Source: Paludibacteraceae bacterium (GTDB taxonomy: Bacteria > Bacteroidota > Bacteroidia > Bacteroidales > Paludibacteraceae). From it: a DNA stretch of 42,687 nucleotides. Shown here piece by piece: positions 1-7,716 of this stretch (positions within the stretch are counted from its first letter, which is position 1; each line of letters opens with the position of its first letter). The position numbers and the translations under genes are program-made. The stretch is from the NCBI GenBank assembly GCA_024401475.1, contig JAKSKZ010000030.1, forward strand, positions 1 through 42,687. Direction: 5' to 3'. Below the pieces are notes generated by a model. It ran no database searches and was not told the origin of the DNA. It saw only the letters and a program-made list of their open reading frames with translations.

Positions 1-2968
1 AGAACGGAGCAATCGCCGCCAACGTCTCCTCAGGGATGGCGTTCACCTTGATGGTGTATTCGTTTACATCGCCCTTGCATCCAGTGGTGCTGTTCTTCAC
101 CACATAGTACAATGTCTTGGGGCTTTCTGCCGCCTTCACGTCGCCCACCTTCGGCTCGACTGCCTTCGTGGCCGTGTCCTCGGCTGCGTACCACAATATC
201 TCGTTGTCCGCTATCGTCTTGGTCGGCTCGCTCTGCAACTTGCCCTCGCAGAAGGCTGCAGGGGCTGCCAACTTCTCCGTTGGCGCCGGGTTGGCTACCA
301 CCTTGATACTATCCCACTTATAACAAGAACCACCATCCGCACCAGGGAAATCGAAATCGACTAATTTTATATAGTACCAATCAGCAGCATCATAATCAAC
401 GCTCAATTTAGTAGTCTTATCACCATTCGTATAACCGACACCTTTCACACCAGCAGCGGTCTTACTTCCCTTATGCCATGTAGCGATATATTTGTGAGGA
501 GCTGTAGGATCAGCGACACCCATGACGGTTTTGTCCATTGGCTCGATACCCTCAACAATCAAATTTGCCGTCTCACCCGTGCAAAGATTCAACTCCTTCT
601 CACCCTTAGCATTCTTAACCACTTTATGGTCCGCATCCTCCGATTGAATATTTGGATCCTCCGGCTTCTCACAAGCAGCACAGTTCAAGGCTGCCACGAT
701 AGGAATAGAAGAGATTGAAATAGCACGGCATGGAGAAAGGGCATCCATTGTTGACCACTCATCACGAGAGTCAGACAAATAGCCCGACTTACCGATAACA
801 ACACGGAAGTAAATGTTCAAACCTTTCAACGCAGGATCATCAAGCAAAGGCTTGAAGGCATCATGAGTGGCAGGGCTATTAATCACAAAATCACTTGTAG
901 TTTGAATAGGACCCAAATCAACCCATTTAATCTGGTCAGCAGGAGTCACATCAGGATCCGTATAAGTATATTGGAACAAATAACCCAATGTAGAACCATA
1001 GAAATTCTTTGCTGTAGAAGAAATCTCAGCCTTCAAAGTAAGAATCTCATCCGTACACAAATCGAGCAAATCAGTACCATTTGTCAACTCGGCATCTACG
1101 GCGATATCAGGAGGCGTACATACAGTAAATTCGATATCATCGATTGCATAGTCTCCTTGTGAGTTGGCGAATTCTGCTTGCTTATTAACGACTTGCATCA
1201 CGACACAATTCACATTATCGTCAGTAATTTCAAAGGTTGTTCCAGCCTCAATCCAATCTGGACCACCCATCAATTTCTCAGACTTCTCGTACAAAATTTC
1301 ACCGGCCGAATTATCTTTTCTCAAAATCACAGCCATTTCACCAACCGGCGGTTGGTTATTGATAGCACCGAACTTCGCACTAAAGTCAATCTCCTTACCT
1401 TTACACAAACCACAAACCTCACGCTCGTAAACGACCATATCCTTCACCGGCTTGCCTCCACAAGAGCTACCAGAGAGGTCGAATACCAACATACAACCCA
1501 TAGGATCGCCAGAGGCATCACCTGTAACTCCCGGATTATAAGGATTTATATTGGTAATAGCATAACTATCATTCAAAGTGCCCGATGCTGAACAAGGCTT
1601 AATAGCAGCATTAAACTTCGCACCAGGTTGCATGGTCACAGAAGCACGTTTCTGATCACCGGCTCCGTATATACCCGTAGTAGGTTCCGTATATACCTTA
1701 CCCTTCGCATCCGTGTATTCATATTGATATGGAGCAGCACCCACGAATCGGCCAAAGTCATCATAAAAGATGTTTGTCTTCGCCATTGGATACTCTTGTC
1801 CGTCATCACCTGTCATTGAACAACAAGTCTTCGTTGTCAATTCGAACTTAGCCGACTGCTTTGTACAACCCGGCAAAGTCACATCACAAGTGATCATATA
1901 CTTTTCATTTGCCTTTGCTGGTTCGTAAGCAAACGATTTGCCCTCACCCGTAACTCCACCAGGAGCCGTCCATGCATATTTAGTTCCCTCTGGATATACG
2001 TTCTTCAAGGAAAGCATAACTTTGTTTGCGGGACAAACCGGAAGTCTTTTCTGCGACCTAATCTCAGGTTCGATTTCGCCCGTAACCTCCAAGTTATCAA
2101 TACCTATCGGATGGAAATTAGCACCACCCTTGCGGAAGAAATAGAAAGTGGCCGATCCCTCTGCACCAACAGTTGTCGAAATGGTAATGGTTGTTTTAGC
2201 ACCATATCCCCATGTTGCAGGCGTTGTAACACTTCCCATTGTAGCAGGTTGCTTACCGCCGTTTTCCGTTGCGGTTGCGACGGTGATGCCAGCACTATTT
2301 CCATAAATCTGACCAGACCCTTCAGTCAAGACAGCACCCATCTTTGACATTTGGAAAGTCATGTTGCAAGGCAACTTAATATTGTCAATAACATCTTTGG
2401 CAGATGCCTTTTGATTCATCGCCATAAGAGCTGCCTCCAATTGCTTCAAGTCCAATAGATTATACAAATCCACCGTCATTGTAGCCTTTGAGCCAGGCGT
2501 CAAACCATTCACCGAATAGGAGAAGAAAGGTGCTTCGTGTGTATTGGCAATACATAAAAGCATAGCAGAACCGCTACCTTCGCCCAAATATGGAGACATA
2601 ACCTTAGGATTCTCCGTGATGCCAACAAAACCAGCATCAAAAGTGTTGCCTAAAGACTCGAAATCTTCCCATGATTTACCAGTTCCGCCGTCGGTGGAGA
2701 TGACATTTGCCATTCCCAACTGTACGGCATGAATAGCATCATCGTAATAAGTCGCTTTTGCAGAGCCTGCAGCTTCCAATAAATCTGCGACATCCTCACT
2801 AAACCATCCTTTCTCGTCATCACTAAGCGATGGATTAAATAATGTGGTAGGAGAATCGAAATTGGTCTTTCCGACGACACACTGTGCCTCCATAGAACCC
2901 ACATTAAATAAGGAGAACAAGGCCAATCCCCATAGAGACCGCCACGTTCGTTTTTCAATTACCCTCAT
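1..2968 (-). CDS. Large secreted Ig-like/PKD-like surface protein, N-terminal part (runs off left edge)
   Basis: An open frame on the minus strand starts at ATG 2968-2966 and stays open to base 1, giving 989 residues without a stop. The first ~29 residues (MRVIEKRTWRSLWGLALFSL onward, ending near SMEAQ) read as a signal peptide. The middle holds beta-sandwich-type segments with paired cysteines, including a PKD-like stretch (VCPANKVMLSLKNVYPEG, then YAWTAPGGVTGEG). Near the left edge an Ig-like repeat begins (AFCEGKLQSEPTKT, ILWYAAEDTATKA, TLYYVVKNSTTGCKGDVNE) and a second copy starts at once (IPEETLAAIAPF), so a tandem array probably continues outside the window. Proteins of this build in Bacteroidetes are usually exported by T9SS, but the C-terminus that would prove this is missing. 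The last ~300 bases are clearly richer in G+C than the rest. Function unknown; an adhesin-like role is inference. Confidence 0.85.
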   Translation of the reverse strand, partial: MRVIEKRTWRSLWGLALFSLFNVGSMEAQCVVGKTNFDSPTTLFNPSLSDDEKGWFSEDVADLLEAAGSAKATYYDDAIHAVQLGMANVISTDGGTGKSWEDFESLGNTFDAGFVGITENPKVMSPYLGEGSGSAMLLCIANTHEAPFFSYSVNGLTPGSKATMTVDLYNLLDLKQLEAALMAMNQKASAKDVIDNIKLPCNMTFQMSKMGAVLTEGSGQIYGNSAGITVATATENGGKQPATMGSVTTPATWGYGAKTTITISTTVGAEGSATFYFFRKGGANFHPIGIDNLEVTGEIEPEIRSQKRLPVCPANKVMLSLKNVYPEGTKYAWTAPGGVTGEGKSFAYEPAKANEKYMITCDVTLPGCTKQSAKFELTTKTCCSMTGDDGQEYPMAKTNIFYDDFGRFVGAAPYQYEYTDAKGKVYTEPTTGIYGAGDQKRASVTMQPGAKFNAAIKPCSASGTLNDSYAITNINPYNPGVTGDASGDPMGCMLVFDLSGSSCGGKPVKDMVVYEREVCGLCKGKEIDFSAKFGAINNQPPVGEMAVILRKDNSAGEILYEKSEKLMGGPDWIEAGTTFEITDDNVNCVVMQVVNKQAEFANSQGDYAIDDIEFTVCTPPDIAVDAELTNGTDLLDLCTDEILTLKAEISSTAKNFYGSTLGYLFQYTYTDPDVTPADQIKWVDLGPIQTTSDFVINSPATHDAFKPLLDDPALKGLNIYFRVVIGKSGYLSDSRDEWSTMDALSPCRAISISSIPIVAALNCAACEKPEDPNIQSEDADHKVVKNAKGEKELNLCTGETANLIVEGIEPMDKTVMGVADPTAPHKYIATWHKGSKTAAGVKGVGYTNGDKTTKLSVDYDAADWYYIKLVDFDFPGADGGSCYKWDSIKVVANPAPTEKLAAPAAFCEGKLQSEPTKTIADNEILWYAAEDTATKAVEPKVGDVKAAESPKTLYYVVKNSTTGCKGDVNEYTIKVNAIPEETLAAIAPF

Positions 2969-3151
2969 ATACAAATACATTTTTATAATTTTCTTTTTAA
3001 CACAAACTGATGTTCCCAAACCAACATATAGCACTGAAGATTAGGAAAACGAATCATTTACACCTTAAAAGCAAAAAAAGCTTGCGAAAGATACAACTTT
3101 TTTTTCTTTCTGCAAACTTTTTCTCTCCGCATTCAAAAACCAAACATCAAG

Positions 3152-3186
3152 AAAAAAAAAGGCGTTCCCTTTCGAGAACGCCTTTT
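3152..3186 (-). terminator. Intrinsic terminator of the apgM-like gene
   Basis: On the minus strand an 11-bp stem (AAGGCGTTCTC with GGGAACGCCTT) closed by a GAAA tetraloop is followed by a run of T. It lies 21 bases past the stop codon of the gene at 3207-4415. The T-run on the plus side is shorter, so it mainly serves the minus strand. Confidence 0.9.
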
Positions 3187-3206
3187 AGCCTATTCAATTT
3201 TACTAT

Positions 3207-4415
3207 TTACTTCGACAAAAGTGCCTTCATAAATTCATCACCGTCCAACACTCCATAAGAGCCTTGCTTTGCAGACTCTTCATCATACTTAGTCACATCG
3301 TCAGGTGTCATGCCCGGCTTGTAAATCAAAAATGGTATAGGAGCTGAAATGTGCGTGCGAATACGACATGGCGTAGGATGATCGGGAAGAATCGCAATAG
3401 CAACTGGCTCCTCCCATTTTGAAACCTCCTCAAAAATTGGCTTAACCACCCTATTCTCCAAATATTCAACCGTTTTCAACTTCAAATCAACGTCTCCTTC
3501 ATGGCCAGCCTCGTCACTTGCCTCTATATGAAGATAGACGAAATCATTTTCCTTCAATGCATCCAATGTGGCCTGCATTTTCCCCTCATAATTTGTATCG
3601 GCAAGACCAGTTGCACCTTCCACCTCAATCGGTTTCAAGCCCGCATAAACACCAATGCCCTTAATCAAATCTACGGCAGAAATCACGGCACCGCTTTTCA
3701 AACCATAAGTTTCTTGAAGGGTTTTCATATTTGGTCGGTAACCTGCAGACCATGGCCAGATGCTGTTAGCAGGATCCTTTCCTGCTGCCACTCTCGCTTT
3801 ATTGACAGGATGTTCAGAAAGAATTTTTTGAGAACGAAGAATCAAGTCGTTCAACAAATCGGCAGTGGATTGTGCCTCCGGAACATCAGCACGCACCAAC
3901 ACGTCCCTGAATGGAGTACCGGGTACATCATGCGGAGGCGTACAACTAACATGCTTATTTCCGCCCTTGACCTTCAACAAATGTCTGTACGAAATACCTG
4001 GGAAGAACTTAACCCTGTCATCTCCCAATTGTTCGTTCAAAGCATCAATCAATTGATATGCTTCTTCATTTGATATATGTCCAGCAGAGTGGTTTTTAAT
4101 CTTATCGTTCTCGATACAGATGATGTTGCAGCGCATGGCCATTTCTCCATCTTCAATAGGCACGCCCATGCTGGCAGCTTCCAAAGAACCACGGCCTTCA
4201 AAAACCTTATGAACGTCATACCCCATCACCGTCAAGTTGGCGATCTCACTACCTGGATGGTAGCCTTCAGGCACTGTCGCCAACAAACCGTTGCGTCCCA
4301 TTGCCGCCAATTTATCCATCGTAGGGATATTTGCCGCCTGCAAAATCGTTTTGTTATTCAATGATGCGATTGGCTCGTCGGCCATACCGTCACCTAAAAT
4401 AATCAAATATTTCAT
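3207..4415 (-). CDS. Phosphoglycerate mutase-like protein (ApgM family), probable homoserine kinase
   Basis: 402 residues of the alkaline-phosphatase-fold, cofactor-independent phosphoglycerate mutase family (archaeal ApgM type). Visible marks are the N-terminal metal motif ILGDGMADEP, the PGSEIANL segment carrying the candidate nucleophile serine, the HIEASDEAGHEGD metal-binding stretch and the ILPDHPTPC segment near the C-terminus. In Bacteroidetes this paralogue sits beside thrA, often followed by thrC, and has been proposed as a homoserine kinase replacing ThrB. The thrA gene lies immediately upstream on the same strand, 138 bases away, which fits that role. A terminator and a separate promoter motif lie between the two, so they are probably transcribed separately. 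No thrC follows. Alternative: a genuine glycolytic mutase. Family assignment is firm; the substrate is inference. Confidence 0.85.
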   Translation of the reverse strand: MKYLIILGDGMADEPIASLNNKTILQAANIPTMDKLAAMGRNGLLATVPEGYHPGSEIANLTVMGYDVHKVFEGRGSLEAASMGVPIEDGEMAMRCNIICIENDKIKNHSAGHISNEEAYQLIDALNEQLGDDRVKFFPGISYRHLLKVKGGNKHVSCTPPHDVPGTPFRDVLVRADVPEAQSTADLLNDLILRSQKILSEHPVNKARVAAGKDPANSIWPWSAGYRPNMKTLQETYGLKSGAVISAVDLIKGIGVYAGLKPIEVEGATGLADTNYEGKMQATLDALKENDFVYLHIEASDEAGHEGDVDLKLKTVEYLENRVVKPIFEEVSKWEEPVAIAILPDHPTPCRIRTHISAPIPFLIYKPGMTPDDVTKYDEESAKQGSYGVLDGDEFMKALLSK

Positions 4416-4450
4416 ATCTATTTTCTTTTTACTTTCACGCTATTGATTTA

Positions 4451-4458
4451 CAAAGTTA
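4451..4458 (-). promoter_or_regulatory. Candidate -7 box for the apgM-like gene
   Basis: On the minus strand the sequence reads TAACTTTG, matching the Bacteroidetes -7 consensus TAnnTTTG, 36 bases before the start codon at 4415. No good -33 TTG is seen at 19-21 bases, so support is partial. The box lies downstream of the thrA terminator, as expected for an independent promoter. Confidence 0.5.
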
Positions 4459-4492
4459 AGACATTATTTGCAATTTGTCGTCCTCTGCAAAC

Positions 4493-4521
4493 AAAAAGGC
4501 TCCGCCTTTCGACGAAGCCTT
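4493..4521 (-). terminator. Intrinsic terminator of thrA
   Basis: Minus strand: an 11-bp stem (AAGGCTTCGTC with GGCGGAGCCTT, some G-T pairs) closed by a GAAA tetraloop, then TTTTTG. It lies 32 bases past the thrA stop and separates thrA from the next gene. Confidence 0.88.
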
Positions 4522-4553
4522 CTATTCTCAAAGCAAATGCACTTGCCTATATT

Positions 4554-6977
4554 TTATCGGATATTAGCAATACTAATAATATCTCCGAAGACACCGGCAG
4601 CTGTTACGGCGGCACCGGCACCATAACCACGGATCATCATCGGATCTTTATAGCGAGCAGTGTTAATAATGATAAGGTTATTGCTGCCCTCCAAATCGTA
4701 GAATGGGTGACGACTGTCAACCGCTTGCAAACCTACGCTTGTCTTTCCATTATCCAAAGTCGCAACAAATCTCCAACGCTTGTTCTCCTTCTCCAACAAT
4801 TTGCGACGTTCCTCAAATTCTGCATCAAAGCCTTCCACTTTCTTCCAGAAGTCGTCCAAAGTGCCATCGAAGAAATCATTTGGAATGAAGAGGTTCTTCT
4901 CTACATCGTCTTGCTCAACACGAATTCCTGACTCACGAGCCAAGATGACCAACTTACGGATAACGTCCTTACCGCTCAAGTCGATACGAGGATCTGGTTC
5001 TGCGAAGCGAGCCTCCATTGCCATACGAATCGCCTTGCTCAACGGAATCTCACTGCTGATTGTATTAAAGATGAAATTCAAAGTTCCAGAAAGAACAGCT
5101 TGAATCTTCACGATACGGTCACCACTAAAGATCAAATCGTTGATAGTATTGATAACTGGAAGACCCGCACCCACGTTTGTCTCATACAAATATTTAATAC
5201 CGCGCTTACGAGCGATATTCTTCAATTCCATATAATTATCGTAGTCGCCAGATGCTGCAATCTTATTAGCCGCAACAACCGAAATATTGTGAAGCAACAA
5301 ATCTTTATAGATGCTAGCGATAGCACCACTTGCTGTACAATCGACAAAGACGCAGTTATAGATATTCAAATCAATCAACGCCTTCTTCAAAGCGTCTGGA
5401 GTAGAAGGCATGCCATTCTTAAGCAACTCTTGATAACGAGTCAAATCGACACCATCCCTGTCCAATATGTAATTTGCGACATCTGCGATACCGATGACCT
5501 TCACCTTCAAACCATTTTGGTTCATCAACAACTCTTTTTGAGTATGCAATTGCTCAAGCAAGCTTCCGCCCACAGTACCCGTACCAACCACGAACAAGTT
5601 CAACTCCTGATATTCAGACAAGAAGAATGATTCGTGAATAGCATTAAGTGCCTTTCTTAAATTTTCGCTTTTAACAACGCAAGAGATATTTGTTTCAACA
5701 GATCCTTGTGCCAAAGCAATGATATTAACATTGTTACGACCCAAAGCGTTGAAAAGCTTTCCTGCCGTACCTGTTGTCTGCTTCATGTTATCGCCCACGA
5801 TAGCGATAGTAGCCAAATTGCTCTCTGCCGAGATTGAATTAACCACACCTTGCACCATCTCGTCTGCAAACTCATCGCCCAAGACATCAACAGCGACCTT
5901 AGCGTCTTCATCACGGATTCCAATTGAAATAGAACATCCGGAAGAAGCTTGAGAAACAAAGAATGTTTCGATTCCATTCACATCCAAAGCGGAGAAGATT
6001 CTTCCGTTTACAGATTGAACGCCCAACATTCCCATGCCTTGAATAGTGATGAGTGTTGTATGGTCTATGGAAGAAATACCCTTAATAGTCTTCTCCTCTA
6101 CATCTTTATCATTTGAAATATAAGTTCCCTCGAAATCAGGATTCAACATATTCTTGATTCGGATAGGAACATTTGCGTTACATGCAGGATAAATTGTTGG
6201 AGGGAAAATGACCTTCGCGCCAAAATTACACAACTCCATAGCCTCGGTATAACTCATCTTATCAATAGGATAAGCCTTGCTGATGACTGTTGGGTCTGCT
6301 GTCATAAATCCAGCGCCCGTCTTCCAAATCACCAACTCAGTGGCATTCAAAGCCGAAGCAATAATAGAGGCAGTGTAATCAGAACCATGTCTGCCCAAAA
6401 CTGTTACATCATCCGAATCGACCTCAGTCGCAATGAAACCAGCCGCCACCGAACGTTTTGGCAAGTTGCGGAATGTGTTTTTAACCAAAGAGAATGACGC
6501 ATCGATATCAACATTACTTCCTACAAGCGAAGTATTTGTCTTGATGAATGAACGAGAGTCGAACAATTCTGCATCAATAAAACGACTGATGAACAAAGAT
6601 GAGATACGCTCGCCATACGACAAGATCACGTTTTCTGTTCTGTCAGTCAAATCCTTGATCAAGTAAACACCCTTAAAGATATTGCCCAACTCTTCGTGAA
6701 GCAATGCGACCTCTCTCAAGACGGACTCCCTCATCGAAGTAGGAATAATACCTTCTATAATTTGATTATGAATCTTTACGATGTCATTATATTCGTCAAT
6801 GTAGGTAGTCGAACCTGATGCAGCAAGATTAGATGTGGTTATCAACTTATCGGTTATACCATCCACGGCAGAAACCACCACTACTACGGGCTCTTCAACA
6901 CTCTCTACAATCCTCTTAACTTGCTGTAAGTTCTTTATGGAGCCTACGGATGCCCCATCAAATTTCAAAACTTTCAT
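4554..6977 (-). CDS. thrA: Bifunctional aspartokinase / homoserine dehydrogenase, aspartokinase site degenerate
   Basis: 807 residues, the usual length for ThrA. Order: aspartokinase domain ~1-285, two ACT-type regulatory segments ~310-455, homoserine dehydrogenase ~458-807. The dehydrogenase half looks intact: NAD(P) loop LFVVGTGTVGG (461-471), AANKIAAS with the catalytic-type lysine (~572), YETNVGAGLPVI (~599-609), LSGTLNFIFN (629-638) and EPDPRIDLSGKDV (660-672). The kinase half departs from the family signatures: KFDGAS at 5-10 where KFGGTS is usual, SAVDG at 36-40 for SALGG, GRHGSD at 195-200 for GRGGSD, and WKTGAG at 218-223 for WTDVDG. YGER (121-124) and FGAKV (252-256) remain. The fusion normally feeds threonine and methionine synthesis with feedback through the ACT region. 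Here the kinase step may be lost. A -7 box precedes the gene and a terminator follows. Confidence 0.93.
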   Translation of the reverse strand: MKVLKFDGASVGSIKNLQQVKRIVESVEEPVVVVVSAVDGITDKLITTSNLAASGSTTYIDEYNDIVKIHNQIIEGIIPTSMRESVLREVALLHEELGNIFKGVYLIKDLTDRTENVILSYGERISSLFISRFIDAELFDSRSFIKTNTSLVGSNVDIDASFSLVKNTFRNLPKRSVAAGFIATEVDSDDVTVLGRHGSDYTASIIASALNATELVIWKTGAGFMTADPTVISKAYPIDKMSYTEAMELCNFGAKVIFPPTIYPACNANVPIRIKNMLNPDFEGTYISNDKDVEEKTIKGISSIDHTTLITIQGMGMLGVQSVNGRIFSALDVNGIETFFVSQASSGCSISIGIRDEDAKVAVDVLGDEFADEMVQGVVNSISAESNLATIAIVGDNMKQTTGTAGKLFNALGRNNVNIIALAQGSVETNISCVVKSENLRKALNAIHESFFLSEYQELNLFVVGTGTVGGSLLEQLHTQKELLMNQNGLKVKVIGIADVANYILDRDGVDLTRYQELLKNGMPSTPDALKKALIDLNIYNCVFVDCTASGAIASIYKDLLLHNISVVAANKIAASGDYDNYMELKNIARKRGIKYLYETNVGAGLPVINTINDLIFSGDRIVKIQAVLSGTLNFIFNTISSEIPLSKAIRMAMEARFAEPDPRIDLSGKDVIRKLVILARESGIRVEQDDVEKNLFIPNDFFDGTLDDFWKKVEGFDAEFEERRKLLEKENKRWRFVATLDNGKTSVGLQAVDSRHPFYDLEGSNNLIIINTARYKDPMMIRGYGAGAAVTAAGVFGDIISIANIR

Positions 6978-7047
6978 ACGAATATTTTAATTTATTAAAT
7001 AACATGAGTAAGAGACGCACAAACAAGTGCCACCCCACTTCATTCTG

Positions 7048-7055
7048 CAAAGATA
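7048..7055 (-). promoter_or_regulatory. Candidate -7 box for thrA
   Basis: Minus strand TATCTTTG fits TAnnTTTG and lies 71 bases before the thrA start. No clear TTG is visible at the -33 position, so this is a half-match. Confidence 0.45.
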
Positions 7056-7196
7056 GGAAATAAAGGCGATTTAAATAAAATATATTCGATTTTATGTTTG
7101 AGGCAGGATACAAATTCTCCATTTTACAACAAGCATGGCTAACCATTTCACAAAGTTCAATCCAACAAATTGCAAACAAAGACAAAACCACGAGAG

Positions 7197-7243
7197 AAAA
7201 AAAAGGAAAGCGGAACATCAGATTCATCCGACATTCCGCTTCC
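7197..7243 (-). terminator. Intrinsic terminator of the HU gene
   Basis: On the minus strand a perfect 8-bp stem (AAGCGGAA at 7215-7208 region with TTCCGCTT at 7241-7234 region), extended by further internal pairs, is followed by an eight-base T-run (7204-7197). It starts about 20 bases past the HU stop codon. Confidence 0.85.
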
Positions 7244-7264
7244 ATTACTTCTTCAAGGGAGCTA

Positions 7265-7525
7265 TTATAGCAAGTTCTTTGATGGTTTCCACTTAGCAAC
7301 CTTCTTTGCAGGGATTTGCATCTTCTCGCCTGTTGCAGGGTTGCGACCTTCGCGAGCAGCACGCTCCTCAACGCTAAATGTTCCGAAACCAACCAATTGA
7401 AGGTTACCTCCAGCCTTCAACATTTCGCTAATAGCTTTAACTGTAGCATCCAAAGCCTTTTGGCTGTCTGCCTTTGTCAATCCAGATTGAGATGCAATAG
7501 CATCAATAAGTTCTGCCTTTGTCAT
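7265..7525 (-). CDS. HU-family DNA-binding protein
   Basis: 86 residues, typical for HU. The N-terminus MTKAELIDAIASQSGLTKAD is the helical dimerisation part. The family signature follows as LVGFGTFSVEERAAREGRNP with the ATGEKMQIPAKK arm, including the GRNPATGE tip that inserts into the DNA minor groove. HU bends and compacts DNA, is nucleoid-associated and works as a dimer. It forms a single-gene unit with its own strong-looking promoter at 7629-7658 and terminator at 7197-7243, giving a 5' leader of roughly 100 bases. Very confident of the family; whether this is the main HU or one of several paralogues cannot be told. Confidence 0.96.
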   Translation of the reverse strand: MTKAELIDAIASQSGLTKADSQKALDATVKAISEMLKAGGNLQLVGFGTFSVEERAAREGRNPATGEKMQIPAKKVAKWKPSKNLL

Positions 7526-7628
7526 AATTATAAATTTATATTGAATTGTGTTTTTTCATGCAACTAAAATATACAAACATCTCACAAAAATCATTCCATA
7601 TTGTTGACATTTTCATTTTAAGAGCGAA

Positions 7629-7658
7629 CAAAGATAATAAACTTTTTATAATAAGCAA
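7629..7658 (-). promoter_or_regulatory. Promoter of the HU gene (TTG-N19-TATCTTTG)
   Basis: Minus strand: TTG at 7658-7656, then 19 bases, then TATCTTTG at 7636-7629, a full match to the Bacteroidetes -33/-7 pattern. It faces away from the promoter of the PorE-like gene, whose -33 TTG begins two bases further on. Confidence 0.7.
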
Positions 7659-7659
7659 G

Positions 7660-7690
7660 TTGCTTTTCCTTCCCTTTTTTAGTAGTTTTG
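7660..7690 (+). promoter_or_regulatory. Promoter of the PorE-like gene (TTG-N20-TAGTTTTG)
   Basis: Plus strand: TTG at 7660-7662, 20 bases, then TAGTTTTG at 7683-7690, followed 26 bases later by the ATG at 7717. A promoter here rules out starts further upstream such as 7546. Confidence 0.7.
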
Positions 7691-7716
7691 CTATATATAC
7701 ACAAAAAAGCACGATC

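Noticed and set aside
7546..7716. N-terminal extension of the PorE-like protein
   Set aside because: It would start upstream of a full promoter and hide the signal peptide inside the chain; ATG 7717 is better.
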